Shown here: one piece after another, positions 35,153-42,988 of the stretch | Numbering within the stretch: position 1 is the stretch's first letter | Layout of the letters: each line of letters starts with the position of its first letter | Origin: a virus | IMG/VR virus record: IMGVR_UViG_3300044638_006750 | Span: 168,684-232,683 of that record | Direction: 5' to 3' (one strand) | DNA length: 64,000 nt | Notes under the pieces: generated by a model | The model's input: only the letters and a program-made list of their open reading frames with translations | Databases searched by the model: none | What the model was told of the DNA's origin: nothing | Program-made: the position numbers and the translations under genes

Positions 35153-35454
35153 TAGTTTTTCCTATACAGGGGAACCACTGTCGTTTGATCAACATAGGGA
35201 TTATTTTGGGTTCTAAGATCGAATAGATCTCCACGATCATTTATTCTAGCCCAAGCAACAGGACTAGTAAAATTTGGCCCCCTTAGTTTTTTGAGTTCAT
35301 CCTTTGCATTATTGACCCAAAATATATCAGCACCGGATGCCCAAGCAAAATCAATGATAGATTCAAGGGGATCAGCATTTTTATCCATATAGTCTGCCAG
35401 TTCTATAAAAGTTCTTCGTATACTATCTTCCCAATTTTCATACTCTTCGATCAT
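35152..35454 (-). CDS. Conserved-looking small phage protein
   Basis: 100 residues; PVAWARINDRGDLFDLRT followed by TTVVPLY looks like a small beta domain seen in many phage proteins of unknown function. ATGA junction with the next upstream gene. Confidence 0.55.
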   Translation of the reverse strand: MIEEYENWEDSIRRTFIELADYMDKNADPLESIIDFAWASGADIFWVNNAKDELKKLRGPNFTSPVAWARINDRGDLFDLRTQNNPYVDQTTVVPLYRKN

Positions 35455-35666
35455 GCAAATCCTATGCGGGTTTTCTCGCTAAGAGTAACCTCTATTTCAT
35501 TTTCATGAAACCACTTACTATCATGAGAACGACCATTCCACCAACTACATTCATAGGTTACATGATTATTACCACGAACGCAAACAGCACTAATCGTGCC
35601 AAACACATCGTCTGCCAACTTAACCTTACTACCGATTTTAAATGTTTCTAGAGAGTTTTTGCTCAT
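35451..35666 (-). CDS. SH3/Tudor-like small protein
   Basis: 71 residues: FKIGSKVKLADDVFGTI, then VCVRGNNHVTYECSWWNG, a pattern of small SH3-like (KOW/Tudor-like) barrels common in phage genomes. AAGGAAA precedes the ATG. Confidence 0.55.
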   Translation of the reverse strand: MSKNSLETFKIGSKVKLADDVFGTISAVCVRGNNHVTYECSWWNGRSHDSKWFHENEIEVTLSEKTRIGFA

Positions 35667-35692
35667 AAAATTTCCTTTTATTTTTAGTTTAG

Positions 35693-35884
35693 TTAAGCTT
35701 CTTCTGAAGCATCATAATATCCAGTATCGTATCCTTCTTCGTGACCCATAGCATATGCTGCCAACAACCACTTGATTATATCATCCGTTCGTTCTTGTTC
35801 AACAGACACTTTTATATCATCCAACATTCGGTCTATTCTTGGCCCGAATCCTTCATCTTGATACAACCATTGATCAAATGTCAT
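35693..35884 (-). CDS. Hypothetical helical protein
   Basis: 63 residues from the ATG at 35884, which makes an ATGA junction with the HNH gene; an upstream in-frame start at 35917 would overlap more. Acidic and helical, ending GYDTGYYDASEEA. No family recognised. Confidence 0.5.
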   Translation of the reverse strand: MTFDQWLYQDEGFGPRIDRMLDDIKVSVEQERTDDIIKWLLAAYAMGHEEGYDTGYYDASEEA

Positions 35885-36351
35885 AATATTTCTTTTCTGT
35901 GAAGTTTCATATGGCAATTAGCGCATAATAGTATACATTTCTTGATTTCTTTTAATATTGTTGTCCAAGCCCTATGCCAATTACTACATAGGTTGAATTT
36001 TTTTGTATTTGGATTTTTATGATGAAAAGTTAATACATCACGGTCACAATTTCCACAATTCTTACATTTGCCTCCAAGGATATTTATAGCTTTCGATCTT
36101 TGAATACCTCGTCTTTTGAAGGTTCTACAAGTAGGACAAACATTGTTTTTTGTCCATTTAAAATCTCTACCACATTCAGTACAGTGTTTTTTACTATTTT
36201 TATCTCTTTGTGGAAGATGCAATCTTTTTGTATTGCGCTTACCGAAGGGCGAACATTCTAGACAATATATTCTTTTGTTTATGTTTCTTTCTATTCCATC
36301 AATTACAACACGATTTGTAAATTCTTTTGAACACTTTAAGCATTTTTTCAT
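35881..36351 (-). CDS. Zinc-finger HNH endonuclease
   Basis: 156 residues: CLKCSKEF and CLECSPFG, CTECGRDF and CPTCRTF (two zinc fingers), then CKNCGNCDRDVLTFHHKNP and LLCANCHMKLHRKE, the HNH core. AGGAG precedes the ATG. A probable mobile nuclease of the kind that inserts among small phage genes; it sits next to tRNA-Leu. Confidence 0.75.
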   Translation of the reverse strand: MKKCLKCSKEFTNRVVIDGIERNINKRIYCLECSPFGKRNTKRLHLPQRDKNSKKHCTECGRDFKWTKNNVCPTCRTFKRRGIQRSKAINILGGKCKNCGNCDRDVLTFHHKNPNTKKFNLCSNWHRAWTTILKEIKKCILLCANCHMKLHRKEIL

Positions 36352-36425
36352 CTTTCCATCTCCTGAGTGTAGTCTAGTTCTGATTTACACCGAAGATGAA
36401 AATATCTACCATTTATCCTACATAG

Positions 36426-36510
36426 TACCGGGGGCGGGATTCGAACCCGCAGCGTTTCTTATGTGAGGGATTTTAAGTCCCTTGCGTTTCGCCAATTTCG
36501 CCACCCCGGC
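36426..36510 (-). tRNA. tRNA-Leu (anticodon TAA)
   Basis: The 85-base minus-strand RNA folds as a class II tRNA: acceptor GCCGGGG/CCCCGGT (one G-U), D arm with GGCGAAATTGGC, anticodon stem AGGGA/TCCCT with loop CTTAAAA (anticodon TAA), a long variable arm, and T arm GCGGG-TTCGAAT-CCCGC. Discriminator A73; CCA is not encoded. It reads UUA, a codon that AT-rich genes use often. Confidence 0.93.
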
Positions 36511-36516
36511 ATGATA

Positions 36517-36592
36517 CCCCTGACTACCAAACTAGTGACTTGAGGTTGATTATTGCAGTTTGTAGCCTCATAGTTTAGTTTTAGTAGCAGGG
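36517..36592. other. Nested hairpin element next to tRNA-Leu
   Basis: Outer arms CCCTG-A-CTAC-C-AAACTA (36518-36534) and TAGTTTTAGTAGCAGGG (36576-36592) pair over 15 positions with small bulges; inside, TGAGG (36541) pairs with CCTCA (36566). On the minus strand it lies between the 36609 gene and the tRNA. It could be a processing site, a small RNA or part of a terminator. Confidence 0.45.
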
Positions 36593-36608
36593 ATACTTGG
36601 GTTTTATA

Positions 36609-36893
36609 TCAACCGTTCAGATGAGCGGCCTTGAGACGGCGAACAGTCTCAGCCATAGCCTCGACATTATCAATCGTCTTAGTGGGCTTCGCACGCTCCA
36701 TAGCGGGAAGATCAATACCCTTCTTTGCAAGAGCAGCCTTGGCTCTAGCATAACGAGCCATTGTACTAGCAACCTTCTGTCCAGTCTTACTGGAAATCTC
36801 AGCATAAGTCTTGCTAGAGAAAACAGCCTCAAGAAACGCATCATCACTGCAACGAACCCTAGTCTGCTTTTCCGTAGTAGTAACTTCAGCCAT
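36609..36893 (-). CDS. Small basic helical protein, possibly DNA-binding
   Basis: 94 residues from ATG 36893, chosen for GGAGG seven bases upstream; the longer upstream frame crosses the promoter. TYAEISSKTGQKVASTMARY looks like a helix-turn-helix-type segment, followed by a Lys/Ala-rich helix. The DNA is less AT-rich than its neighbours, as in the other well-promoted genes. Function unknown; a nucleoid-like or regulatory role is possible. Confidence 0.6.
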   Translation of the reverse strand: MAEVTTTEKQTRVRCSDDAFLEAVFSSKTYAEISSKTGQKVASTMARYARAKAALAKKGIDLPAMERAKPTKTIDNVEAMAETVRRLKAAHLNG

Positions 36894-36976
36894 AATCAAC
36901 CTCCAAATTCTTAACCAAACTTTTGCAACGCTAGGCTCAATCTCATGATTGATGTTACCCGTCGTTGACTCTTTCA

Positions 36977-37005
36977 TTCTACAACACAGTATCGGCACTG
37001 TCAAT
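36977..37005 (-). promoter_or_regulatory. Sigma70-type promoter before the 36893 gene
   Basis: TTGACA (37005-37000), 17-base spacer containing GCCGAT, TAGAAT (36982-36977). It lies 84 bases before the chosen ATG. Confidence 0.75.
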
Positions 37006-37041
37006 GGGTTGTCTTGAAAAAATTTCGTTCTAAGCTGAAAT

Positions 37042-37227
37042 TTATTCGTTAGACGGCAATACAATAGCCAGTGCTAAATAAACCCAAAATAGAATACTAC
37101 CGGTAAATATAGCTCCTAATAAGAATCCTAGTCTTAGTAATGATACGTCAATGCCAGTAGTCTCAGATATTCCTCCGCAAACGCCGAATATAACTTTATT
37201 GTTTTTACTTTTGTGTAGATTTGACAT
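37042..37227 (-). CDS. PspC-domain membrane protein
   Basis: 61 residues making one complete PspC domain: basic start, VIFGVCGGISETTGIDVSLL, RLGFLLG, and YLALAIVLP at the end. PspC proteins are inner-membrane sensors of envelope stress. This bare domain has no partner in the window. It might blunt a host stress response or interact with host PspC-like proteins (inference). Confidence 0.8.
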   Translation of the reverse strand: MSNLHKSKNNKVIFGVCGGISETTGIDVSLLRLGFLLGAIFTGSILFWVYLALAIVLPSNE

Positions 37228-37233
37228 GGTATA

Positions 37234-37500
37234 TTAGTATAGGGTAATTTTAAGTATAAAATAATCTTCTTGATCGTTTTCTATGTTCTGTATATTGGCT
37301 ATTTCGCCTTTGCCTAAAAAAGAATCTCCAACTAATAAAAATGGTCCACTCTCTATATTAGCAGATGTAATAAATGCTGGATCAAATTGGCAACCAAACT
37401 TAGCCCAATCACAGTAGCCTTCTATTAAATATTCTTTTTCACCAATTTGAGTAATAATTCTTTGGTTTCTGTTTTTATCAGAACGAACACACCGGCTCAT
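37234..37500 (-). CDS. Hypothetical protein
   Basis: 88 residues with two Cys, mostly beta-like. Overlaps the upstream gene by 23 bp. No family recognised. Confidence 0.5.
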   Translation of the reverse strand: MSRCVRSDKNRNQRIITQIGEKEYLIEGYCDWAKFGCQFDPAFITSANIESGPFLLVGDSFLGKGEIANIQNIENDQEDYFILKITLY

Positions 37501-37693
37501 TCAAAGTCTCACTATCAAGAATATAGCCTTCATTGTTGTATGACGTTAGGCCACTAAGAACGTCTTTAAGCCTTTTGTTTTCTTCCTCTAGTGTATTCAT
37601 GATATTTTCCGCTTGATTCAAAGCGGCTTGCAGATGCTTGATTCTTTCAGCTAATTGATCGTTCATAAATTCTGACATTGTTCTAACAACCAT
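37478..37693 (-). CDS. Coiled-coil protein
   Basis: 71 residues from ATG 37693 (GGAGG upstream); an upstream TTG-type extension was set aside. AALNQAENIMNTLEEENKRL is a heptad-rich helix. Function unknown. Confidence 0.5.
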   Translation of the reverse strand: MVVRTMSEFMNDQLAERIKHLQAALNQAENIMNTLEEENKRLKDVLSGLTSYNNEGYILDSETLNEPVCSF

Positions 37694-37739
37694 GATTAGC
37701 CTCCATTTAGTTGATAGGTATACAGTATCATATACACCT

Positions 37740-38018
37740 TTAGAGGCTAAGTCCATTCAAGAAATTTTGTAAATCTCTTAGCTGTTTTTTATCCAGAACC
37801 ATCTGATCGGCGTATGGTTTTCTACGCAATAAAACATTATAGCAATACCTCAATCTCTGCCATAATGACATCTTATGACTATAAGAATCCGCATTTTCAT
37901 ATATGGCAACATCTGCCATATTAATGGTATGATCATATTCTATAACCAATAACTCGCTTTTACAAGAGCATGGTATGAATATTGTCTTATTTTCTCTTAG
38001 ATTTGTTACGCTTCCCAT
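37740..38018 (-). CDS. Conserved-looking small phage protein
   Basis: Start at ATG 38018 (AGGA upstream) rather than a GTG at 38066. 92 residues: IFIPCSCKSELLVIEYD followed by LWQRLRYCYNVLLRRKPYAD then DLQNFLNGL. This arrangement (CxC strand, WQRLRY helix, PYAD) recurs in phages of very different hosts; function unknown. Confidence 0.6.
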   Translation of the reverse strand: MGSVTNLRENKTIFIPCSCKSELLVIEYDHTINMADVAIYENADSYSHKMSLWQRLRYCYNVLLRRKPYADQMVLDKKQLRDLQNFLNGLSL

Positions 38019-38083
38019 GTTTAAAAATCCTGTCGTAATTTTTAGCCCATGTTTTTGCGTCAACACTCTTTGGCCTTGGACAA

Positions 38084-38287
38084 CTACCCTTGCCGTTCTG
38101 GCTCATTTTCTTCCTCTGTGATATGCACAAAGCCATCTTCTTTTAGAAGATAAACCTTCCCAGAATCACCGTATATTTCATACATGTATGATAAATCCTC
38201 TTGAGGCATCATCTTATTGAGATAACCTCTTTCTACAACATCACCATTTTTCATTATTTCTACTCTGTTAAATCTCATTGGATTCAT
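38084..38287 (-). CDS. Hypothetical protein
   Basis: 67 residues, ATGA junction with the glycosylase-like gene. Beta-rich first half (FNRVEIMKNGDVV) and charged C-terminus. No family recognised. Confidence 0.5.
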   Translation of the reverse strand: MNPMRFNRVEIMKNGDVVERGYLNKMMPQEDLSYMYEIYGDSGKVYLLKEDGFVHITEEENEPERQG

Positions 38288-38982
38288 TCTAGTACATAGC
38301 TCCAGTACCTACTATCTGATTTATTTTGAAGAGCATCCCAATAGATCGACCTTGCAATATAAGATGGAACATTCAACTTGCCGCAATTAACACTCCAATG
38401 CTGTTCCATCCTCTTATACTTTGTTGTGCCTTCCTTACTTTTATTATAAGTCAGATGCTCCATGTTGTACAGTCTGAGTTGGTGAACATCCCCACACAAA
38501 ACCCTACATTCATTAGGATGTATCATTTCCAAAGCAAAACTAACTTTTGCCATACCCAAACCCACAATACGGTTGACAATCTCGTCTCTCTTCTTAACAT
38601 GATACTTCTTGGTTGTAAAATAAAAGTCTTTCGGATTCTGCCAAAACTGTTGACTAAAATTCCAAATATACTTAGTTCTATTATTATGCAAACCCACGCC
38701 TGAGTTAGCCAGTTTGTTTCTCAGAACTTCTTCACTATCTATCCATTGATCAAAGTCTTTAATGGCTTGATAACCGGAGCAGTTACCCTTCCAAGTAGTG
38801 TGAACAGAGCAATAAGCAAAAAGATACCTCCTAAAAATATCATCGGTATTCTGTGGTCGTACACTTTCCCAGTATTCCTTATACGATACAACCTTTTCTC
38901 TAGGAAAGTTTGCAAAAAATTCATCGGCCTTGCTCCTACAATAAGTTGTTTTCTTCTCTTTGTTTGTTTCGACCAGTTCCAT
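38284..38982 (-). CDS. HhH-GPD-like DNA glycosylase (putative)
   Basis: 232 residues from ATG 38982 with GGAG upstream. Residues about 135-165 read RIVGLGMAKVSFALEM then VLCGDVHQLRLY, which fits a helix-hairpin-helix (G-x-G-x-A-K) and the G-D-V-H that follows in base-excision glycosylases, with Lys and Asp as candidate catalytic residues. The N-terminal half is helical. It may remove damaged or foreign bases. A consensus-like promoter lies just upstream. Confidence 0.5.
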   Translation of the reverse strand: MELVETNKEKKTTYCRSKADEFFANFPREKVVSYKEYWESVRPQNTDDIFRRYLFAYCSVHTTWKGNCSGYQAIKDFDQWIDSEEVLRNKLANSGVGLHNNRTKYIWNFSQQFWQNPKDFYFTTKKYHVKKRDEIVNRIVGLGMAKVSFALEMIHPNECRVLCGDVHQLRLYNMEHLTYNKSKEGTTKYKRMEQHWSVNCGKLNVPSYIARSIYWDALQNKSDSRYWSYVLE

Positions 38983-39018
38983 TGTTTGCTCCAAATGTCT
39001 TGTGTACCAATGCTATCG

Positions 39019-39047
39019 ATTCTACACCTGTGTGATCGACTTGTCAA
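39019..39047 (-). promoter_or_regulatory. Sigma70-type promoter before the HhH glycosylase-like gene
   Basis: TTGACA (39047-39042), 17-base spacer with CGAT, TAGAAT (39024-39019), 37 bases before the ATG. Confidence 0.75.
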
Positions 39048-39100
39048 CAGCATTTCTTTAATCTCGTTTGGACCCAACACAAATACAAGTTTTTATTGTT

Positions 39101-39790
39101 TTAATTATCTAGTCTAAAAGTATCAACACCCGAAAAAGAAACATATCTATTATTATTTTTTTGAATAAAAATATCATTATTAGACTTAGGAATATTTTTA
39201 AATAAATCTTCTGTTAGTATAAAATCATAAATTGGTTTATATTCCATAGGTAAATTTTCATTCTTACAAGAATTATCGTTTAGAGTAAAAATAAAAGTTC
39301 TATGATTTATATGTTTATAATAAAGAGAATTATTTTGTCCAGGCACTATAAATACAACAATATAATTAAGACCAGGATATTTTATATCTATAATATTTAA
39401 AAATTTATCTATCAATAGAATTTCTTCTTCATAATTTTGTTTAATTATTGTTCTTATAAATATTGTGTTGGTTGTTTGATTATTTAATACATTATTTAAT
39501 CTTTCAATTCTACGATAAAAATCATTGATTATTTTTGGATCTAATAAATTATGATGATAAAACCCAAAATATTTTCCTCTAAAACTCAACCCTGAATATG
39601 AATAATTTTCTATTATATCTACTTCTAATTTTTTAGGAAAAAAATTTTGAAAATTAGTTTCGAAACAATCTATTATACCAGCAAAAGTTGATCTAATATT
39701 ATCAAAAGGAAGTGCTTGTTCGTATAAATTATTACCCCTCAAACTGATTGTAGTACCACACCACCCCCCTATAGAAATGAACTTATACAT
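39101..39790 (-). CDS. DUF1796-like (putative papain-like) protein of sugar clusters
   Basis: 229 residues. The N-terminal FISIGGWCGTTISLRGNNLY then ALPFDNIRSTFAGIIDCFE matches DUF1796, whose GxxC-x-T motif has been likened to a papain-type Cys. Such proteins occur in bacterial surface-polysaccharide clusters. It opens the second sugar island's 3' side and ends close to the glycosylase promoter. Confidence 0.65.
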   Translation of the reverse strand: MYKFISIGGWCGTTISLRGNNLYEQALPFDNIRSTFAGIIDCFETNFQNFFPKKLEVDIIENYSYSGLSFRGKYFGFYHHNLLDPKIINDFYRRIERLNNVLNNQTTNTIFIRTIIKQNYEEEILLIDKFLNIIDIKYPGLNYIVVFIVPGQNNSLYYKHINHRTFIFTLNDNSCKNENLPMEYKPIYDFILTEDLFKNIPKSNNDIFIQKNNNRYVSFSGVDTFRLDN

Positions 39791-39793
39791 GGT

Positions 39794-40045
39794 TCAATCC
39801 ATTAGGTCTGGATAAAAATTTTCTATTCTACTATCCTCTATTTGTTTAGCAATGCTTGCTATAAGCTCTTCTATAGATTTTGCTTTTGTTGTATGCCAAA
39901 CATTTTGAGCTTGGTGTTGAGCCTTTACCTCTCCTATCCAATATTCTTTTTCTTTTCTAATGAAGAGACCTTTTTTGCCAATGATATCATCCAAATTCGG
40001 AGGGAATTGCTCTATTGTTTCTAATAATTTTTCGATTTCTCGCAT
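39794..40045 (-). CDS. Hypothetical protein
   Basis: 83 residues; two helices flank a central strand region (KEYWIGEVKAQHQ). No family recognised. It separates DUF1796 from the GT-methyltransferase fusion. Confidence 0.45.
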   Translation of the reverse strand: MREIEKLLETIEQFPPNLDDIIGKKGLFIRKEKEYWIGEVKAQHQAQNVWHTTKAKSIEELIASIAKQIEDSRIENFYPDLMD

Positions 40046-40051
40046 AATATT

Positions 40052-41206
40052 TTACTCCTTATGATTGACTATAAAAAAACTTTGATATACTTCTTTTTGA
40101 GTTAACCTAAATCTGATACCATAATTTGTAGTAAATTCTTCAACAGCCTGACAAACACCCGGAAATCTTTCTCTCATATAGTCATGTCCACAGATAAGAC
40201 CGTTATTTTTAACAACTCTTCTAGCTGCATTAAGTTCTTGTATGCATTGTTCGTATGTGTGAACAGTATCTATATATACAAAATCTAAAGTATTATCTTC
40301 TAAGGAATTTAAAAATCCAACAGAATCTTGTTTTACTACATGAATATTTTCATTATTAATAAATCTTTGTTTAACGTGATCAAATAAAATACTCCCATCT
40401 TGATATATTTTTTCTTTAGTCCCATGAATAACACCACTAAAAGTATCTACTAAATATAGTTTTTTGAATTTTTTAGTATCTATTAGGACTTTAGAAAAAT
40501 CTCCCTCAAAAACACCTAGCTCACAACCAACAATATCTTCTGGTAAGACACTCTTTATTTGATGTCTATAATCTATAAACCAGTATTTATCTACTGCATT
40601 TTGTCTATTTTGAAAATGGTTTGGTTGTTTCCATAGTGCAAAATCATCTGGTAATTCTAGTATTTGATCTTTTAATAAATGAGGAACAATCAATTTTTGA
40701 TTATATTTTTTTTCTAAAGTGGCACATAGTTGTATGTCATCTTCTAAATCATCAATAATAATATTTTTTAAATTTTTTTGTTTAGTGAATATAAATCTAC
40801 CAAGTAGAAAATCTACCGCTGTATCTTCATCTACATTAGTGATCCATCCCCAGTTTTTATAGGGCAAATATTTATGGATTTTTTTGCCAAAACCACCCAC
40901 AGCGATACAATCAGAGTTGTTATCTAACAACTTAATTAGTTCATTAAAAATTTCTATATCTTTAAATATTAAATCATCATCTAAAGAACACACAAAATCT
41001 GTCTGTGCTTGTTGTAACATCCACCATCTAGGAGGACATTTGCTATTGATGGATGATGTAATTTGCCAATCGATCCTAGAATCTTTGGGCCAGACTCCAC
41101 TATTATCCCATAGAAAAATTTTTACTTTTCCATATAAAAAATCGAGTATTTTGTTTAAATTATCTGGTCTTCGCCAATTCAACAAGCCTACTGTTAAATT
41201 TATCAT
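40052..41206 (-). CDS. Glycosyltransferase-methyltransferase fusion
   Basis: 384 residues. The first 210 are GT2-like: LTVGLLNWRRPDNLNKIL, WWMLQQAQTDFVCSLDDDLI with DDD as the metal-binding motif. From about 225 a Methyltransf_24-like domain follows: DIVGCELGVFEGDFSKVL, LYLVDTF, LDFVYIDTVHTYEQCI and NGLICGHDYMRERF. A single enzyme may thus add a sugar and methylate it. Its start overlaps the large GT gene by 47 bp. Confidence 0.72.
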   Translation of the reverse strand: MINLTVGLLNWRRPDNLNKILDFLYGKVKIFLWDNSGVWPKDSRIDWQITSSINSKCPPRWWMLQQAQTDFVCSLDDDLIFKDIEIFNELIKLLDNNSDCIAVGGFGKKIHKYLPYKNWGWITNVDEDTAVDFLLGRFIFTKQKNLKNIIIDDLEDDIQLCATLEKKYNQKLIVPHLLKDQILELPDDFALWKQPNHFQNRQNAVDKYWFIDYRHQIKSVLPEDIVGCELGVFEGDFSKVLIDTKKFKKLYLVDTFSGVIHGTKEKIYQDGSILFDHVKQRFINNENIHVVKQDSVGFLNSLEDNTLDFVYIDTVHTYEQCIQELNAARRVVKNNGLICGHDYMRERFPGVCQAVEEFTTNYGIRFRLTQKEVYQSFFIVNHKE

Positions 41207-42983
41207 ACTTAAGTTTTTTCCTTTTTAATAAATTAGAATAGTATTGTAAAATTAATTCATTTGATGAGTATGAGTTTTTAGTTAAATGCACAAAAAGAAC
41301 AGGACTATCATCTTCTATAGTATACCATTTTTTATGATCACGATATGTGTGTATTACATTAGAATTCCATGGTGCGATATTACAGCCTTTATTTTGTGAT
41401 ATTTTAACTATATTATTATATTCTAAAGCCATAATATCTAAATATTTTTGATCATCAAATAACCCAGCTTGAAAATTTTTTTCACATTTCCACTCTACTG
41501 CTTTTTTCCACCAATTAATTGCAGGCAATCCCTGTTTGGAAGAACCAACAAATCCCGCATTAAAAAAACCATCAGTAAAATTTAGAGCATATTGATACCC
41601 TTCAGGAATTAATGACCTATGGTGTTTAGTTAATAATACTCCGTCTATATCATCAAAAAGAAAATTCCAATAGTTAATAAATAATATGTCACAATCTATA
41701 TATATAACTTTATCATATGATTGTAAAAAGTATTCAATTAAAACAGGTTTAAGATACCATCTTATAATGTCGTTATTTGATTTATATTTATCTGGTATGA
41801 GCCTATTAATTGCTTCTGGTAAAGACTGGAAAGATATTTTATTAAATTGAAACTCTTGAAATTGTTCATCTATAATAACGCTTTTATAATCGGAATATTT
41901 ATTATATTTCATTGCATTTTTTAAACATATTAAAGCTTCTTTTTTATAATTTCTATCAACAATAGTAAATAATAGTGTTTTGGTATTGGAACTGAATGGG
42001 TTGGAGATTAATAACCTCTCCTGTTCTTTATAATGGTCAAACCCTATTTTTTGTCTTTCTAACATTTTAAATTTCTCTATATCTAAAGTATCACCAAACC
42101 ATTTATAATGATTAGTAATAAAAGTTTGATAGAAAAATTTTATATATTGAGCATTATACACTGAGTGATGTCCTGCTAGAATATCTATTTTATAGTGCAT
42201 CAGTATGCATTTCGCTGAATCTGCCAACATTATATCTTTAGTAATATTTTTTTTAATAGGAAATTGCCTAATAATAGGCTGATATCTTTCTATATTTTTA
42301 GGTATGTCATAAGACATACTAATTCTATCTAATAATACTGAACGAACAAAATAAGAACCTGTTTTTATACATTCATCTCTTAATTTTTTAAAAGATTGAT
42401 ATGGGGATATATCATGAAATTCATCTAGATCAGCCACAACATACCAACATTTTGTTTGTGATTTAATATTGTTGATTCTTATAGAATCATTTGTACCATT
42501 ATGTCCTATCGGACTAGACATTGAACCATCATTATAGACAATAAACTTTAATTTATTTAATATTATTATATCTAGATTAAGAGATAAGACATATAATTTA
42601 ACAGATTCATCGCATATAAAAATAATATTATCTATATCTAAATTAGTATAGTGTTCTAAAAAATGAGGTAATAAATCTTTATATCTATTTGATTTTGAAT
42701 AAATATTACAAATTAAAATTATATCATTCGATACTACATCTGGAGAAGAATTATAATATTGTTCAGGATTGGTCGATGCTAATTTATCTTGATAGTTTTT
42801 AAAAAATTTTGAATTTGATTGACCGTATTTCATCCAATGAAAATATAATCTTTGTTTATCTGATATTCCTTGATCTGAACAGTAAGGCTGATAAAAATCT
42901 ATACATTCAGGATATTCTGATTGATAAAAAATTTCATCGAAACTAGAATCTAATATATTACTCTTATAAAAATCTTCTATCAT
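41160..42983 (-). CDS. Large two-domain glycosyltransferase (GT2/GT92-like plus GT8-like)
   Basis: Start at ATG 42983 is favoured because the N-terminal 60 residues then align with those of the next GT (FY, FDE-FY, YPE, DFYQPYC, DK-RLYFH-M-Y). 607 residues. The middle carries CWYVVADLDEFHDI (DLDEF) as in GT92/GT2_4. The C-terminal part is GT8-like: VIYIDCDILFINYWNFLF, DGFFNAGFVG, WWKKA and CNIAPWN. It probably adds two sugars. No transmembrane segment is visible. Confidence 0.7.
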   Translation of the reverse strand: MIEDFYKSNILDSSFDEIFYQSEYPECIDFYQPYCSDQGISDKQRLYFHWMKYGQSNSKFFKNYQDKLASTNPEQYYNSSPDVVSNDIILICNIYSKSNRYKDLLPHFLEHYTNLDIDNIIFICDESVKLYVLSLNLDIIILNKLKFIVYNDGSMSSPIGHNGTNDSIRINNIKSQTKCWYVVADLDEFHDISPYQSFKKLRDECIKTGSYFVRSVLLDRISMSYDIPKNIERYQPIIRQFPIKKNITKDIMLADSAKCILMHYKIDILAGHHSVYNAQYIKFFYQTFITNHYKWFGDTLDIEKFKMLERQKIGFDHYKEQERLLISNPFSSNTKTLLFTIVDRNYKKEALICLKNAMKYNKYSDYKSVIIDEQFQEFQFNKISFQSLPEAINRLIPDKYKSNNDIIRWYLKPVLIEYFLQSYDKVIYIDCDILFINYWNFLFDDIDGVLLTKHHRSLIPEGYQYALNFTDGFFNAGFVGSSKQGLPAINWWKKAVEWKCEKNFQAGLFDDQKYLDIMALEYNNIVKISQNKGCNIAPWNSNVIHTYRDHKKWYTIEDDSPVLFVHLTKNSYSSNELILQYYSNLLKRKKLKYDKFNSRLVELAKTR

Positions 42984-42988
42984 AATAA

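Noticed and set aside
36894-37064. Longer N-terminus for the 36609 gene
   Set aside because: It would place the start inside or upstream of the promoter at 36977-37005; the ATG at 36893 has GGAGG at the right distance.
38739-39117. Open frames on both strands over the glycosylase-like gene start and its promoter
   Set aside because: They overlap a supported gene or cross the TTGACA-TAGAAT promoter and lack motifs.
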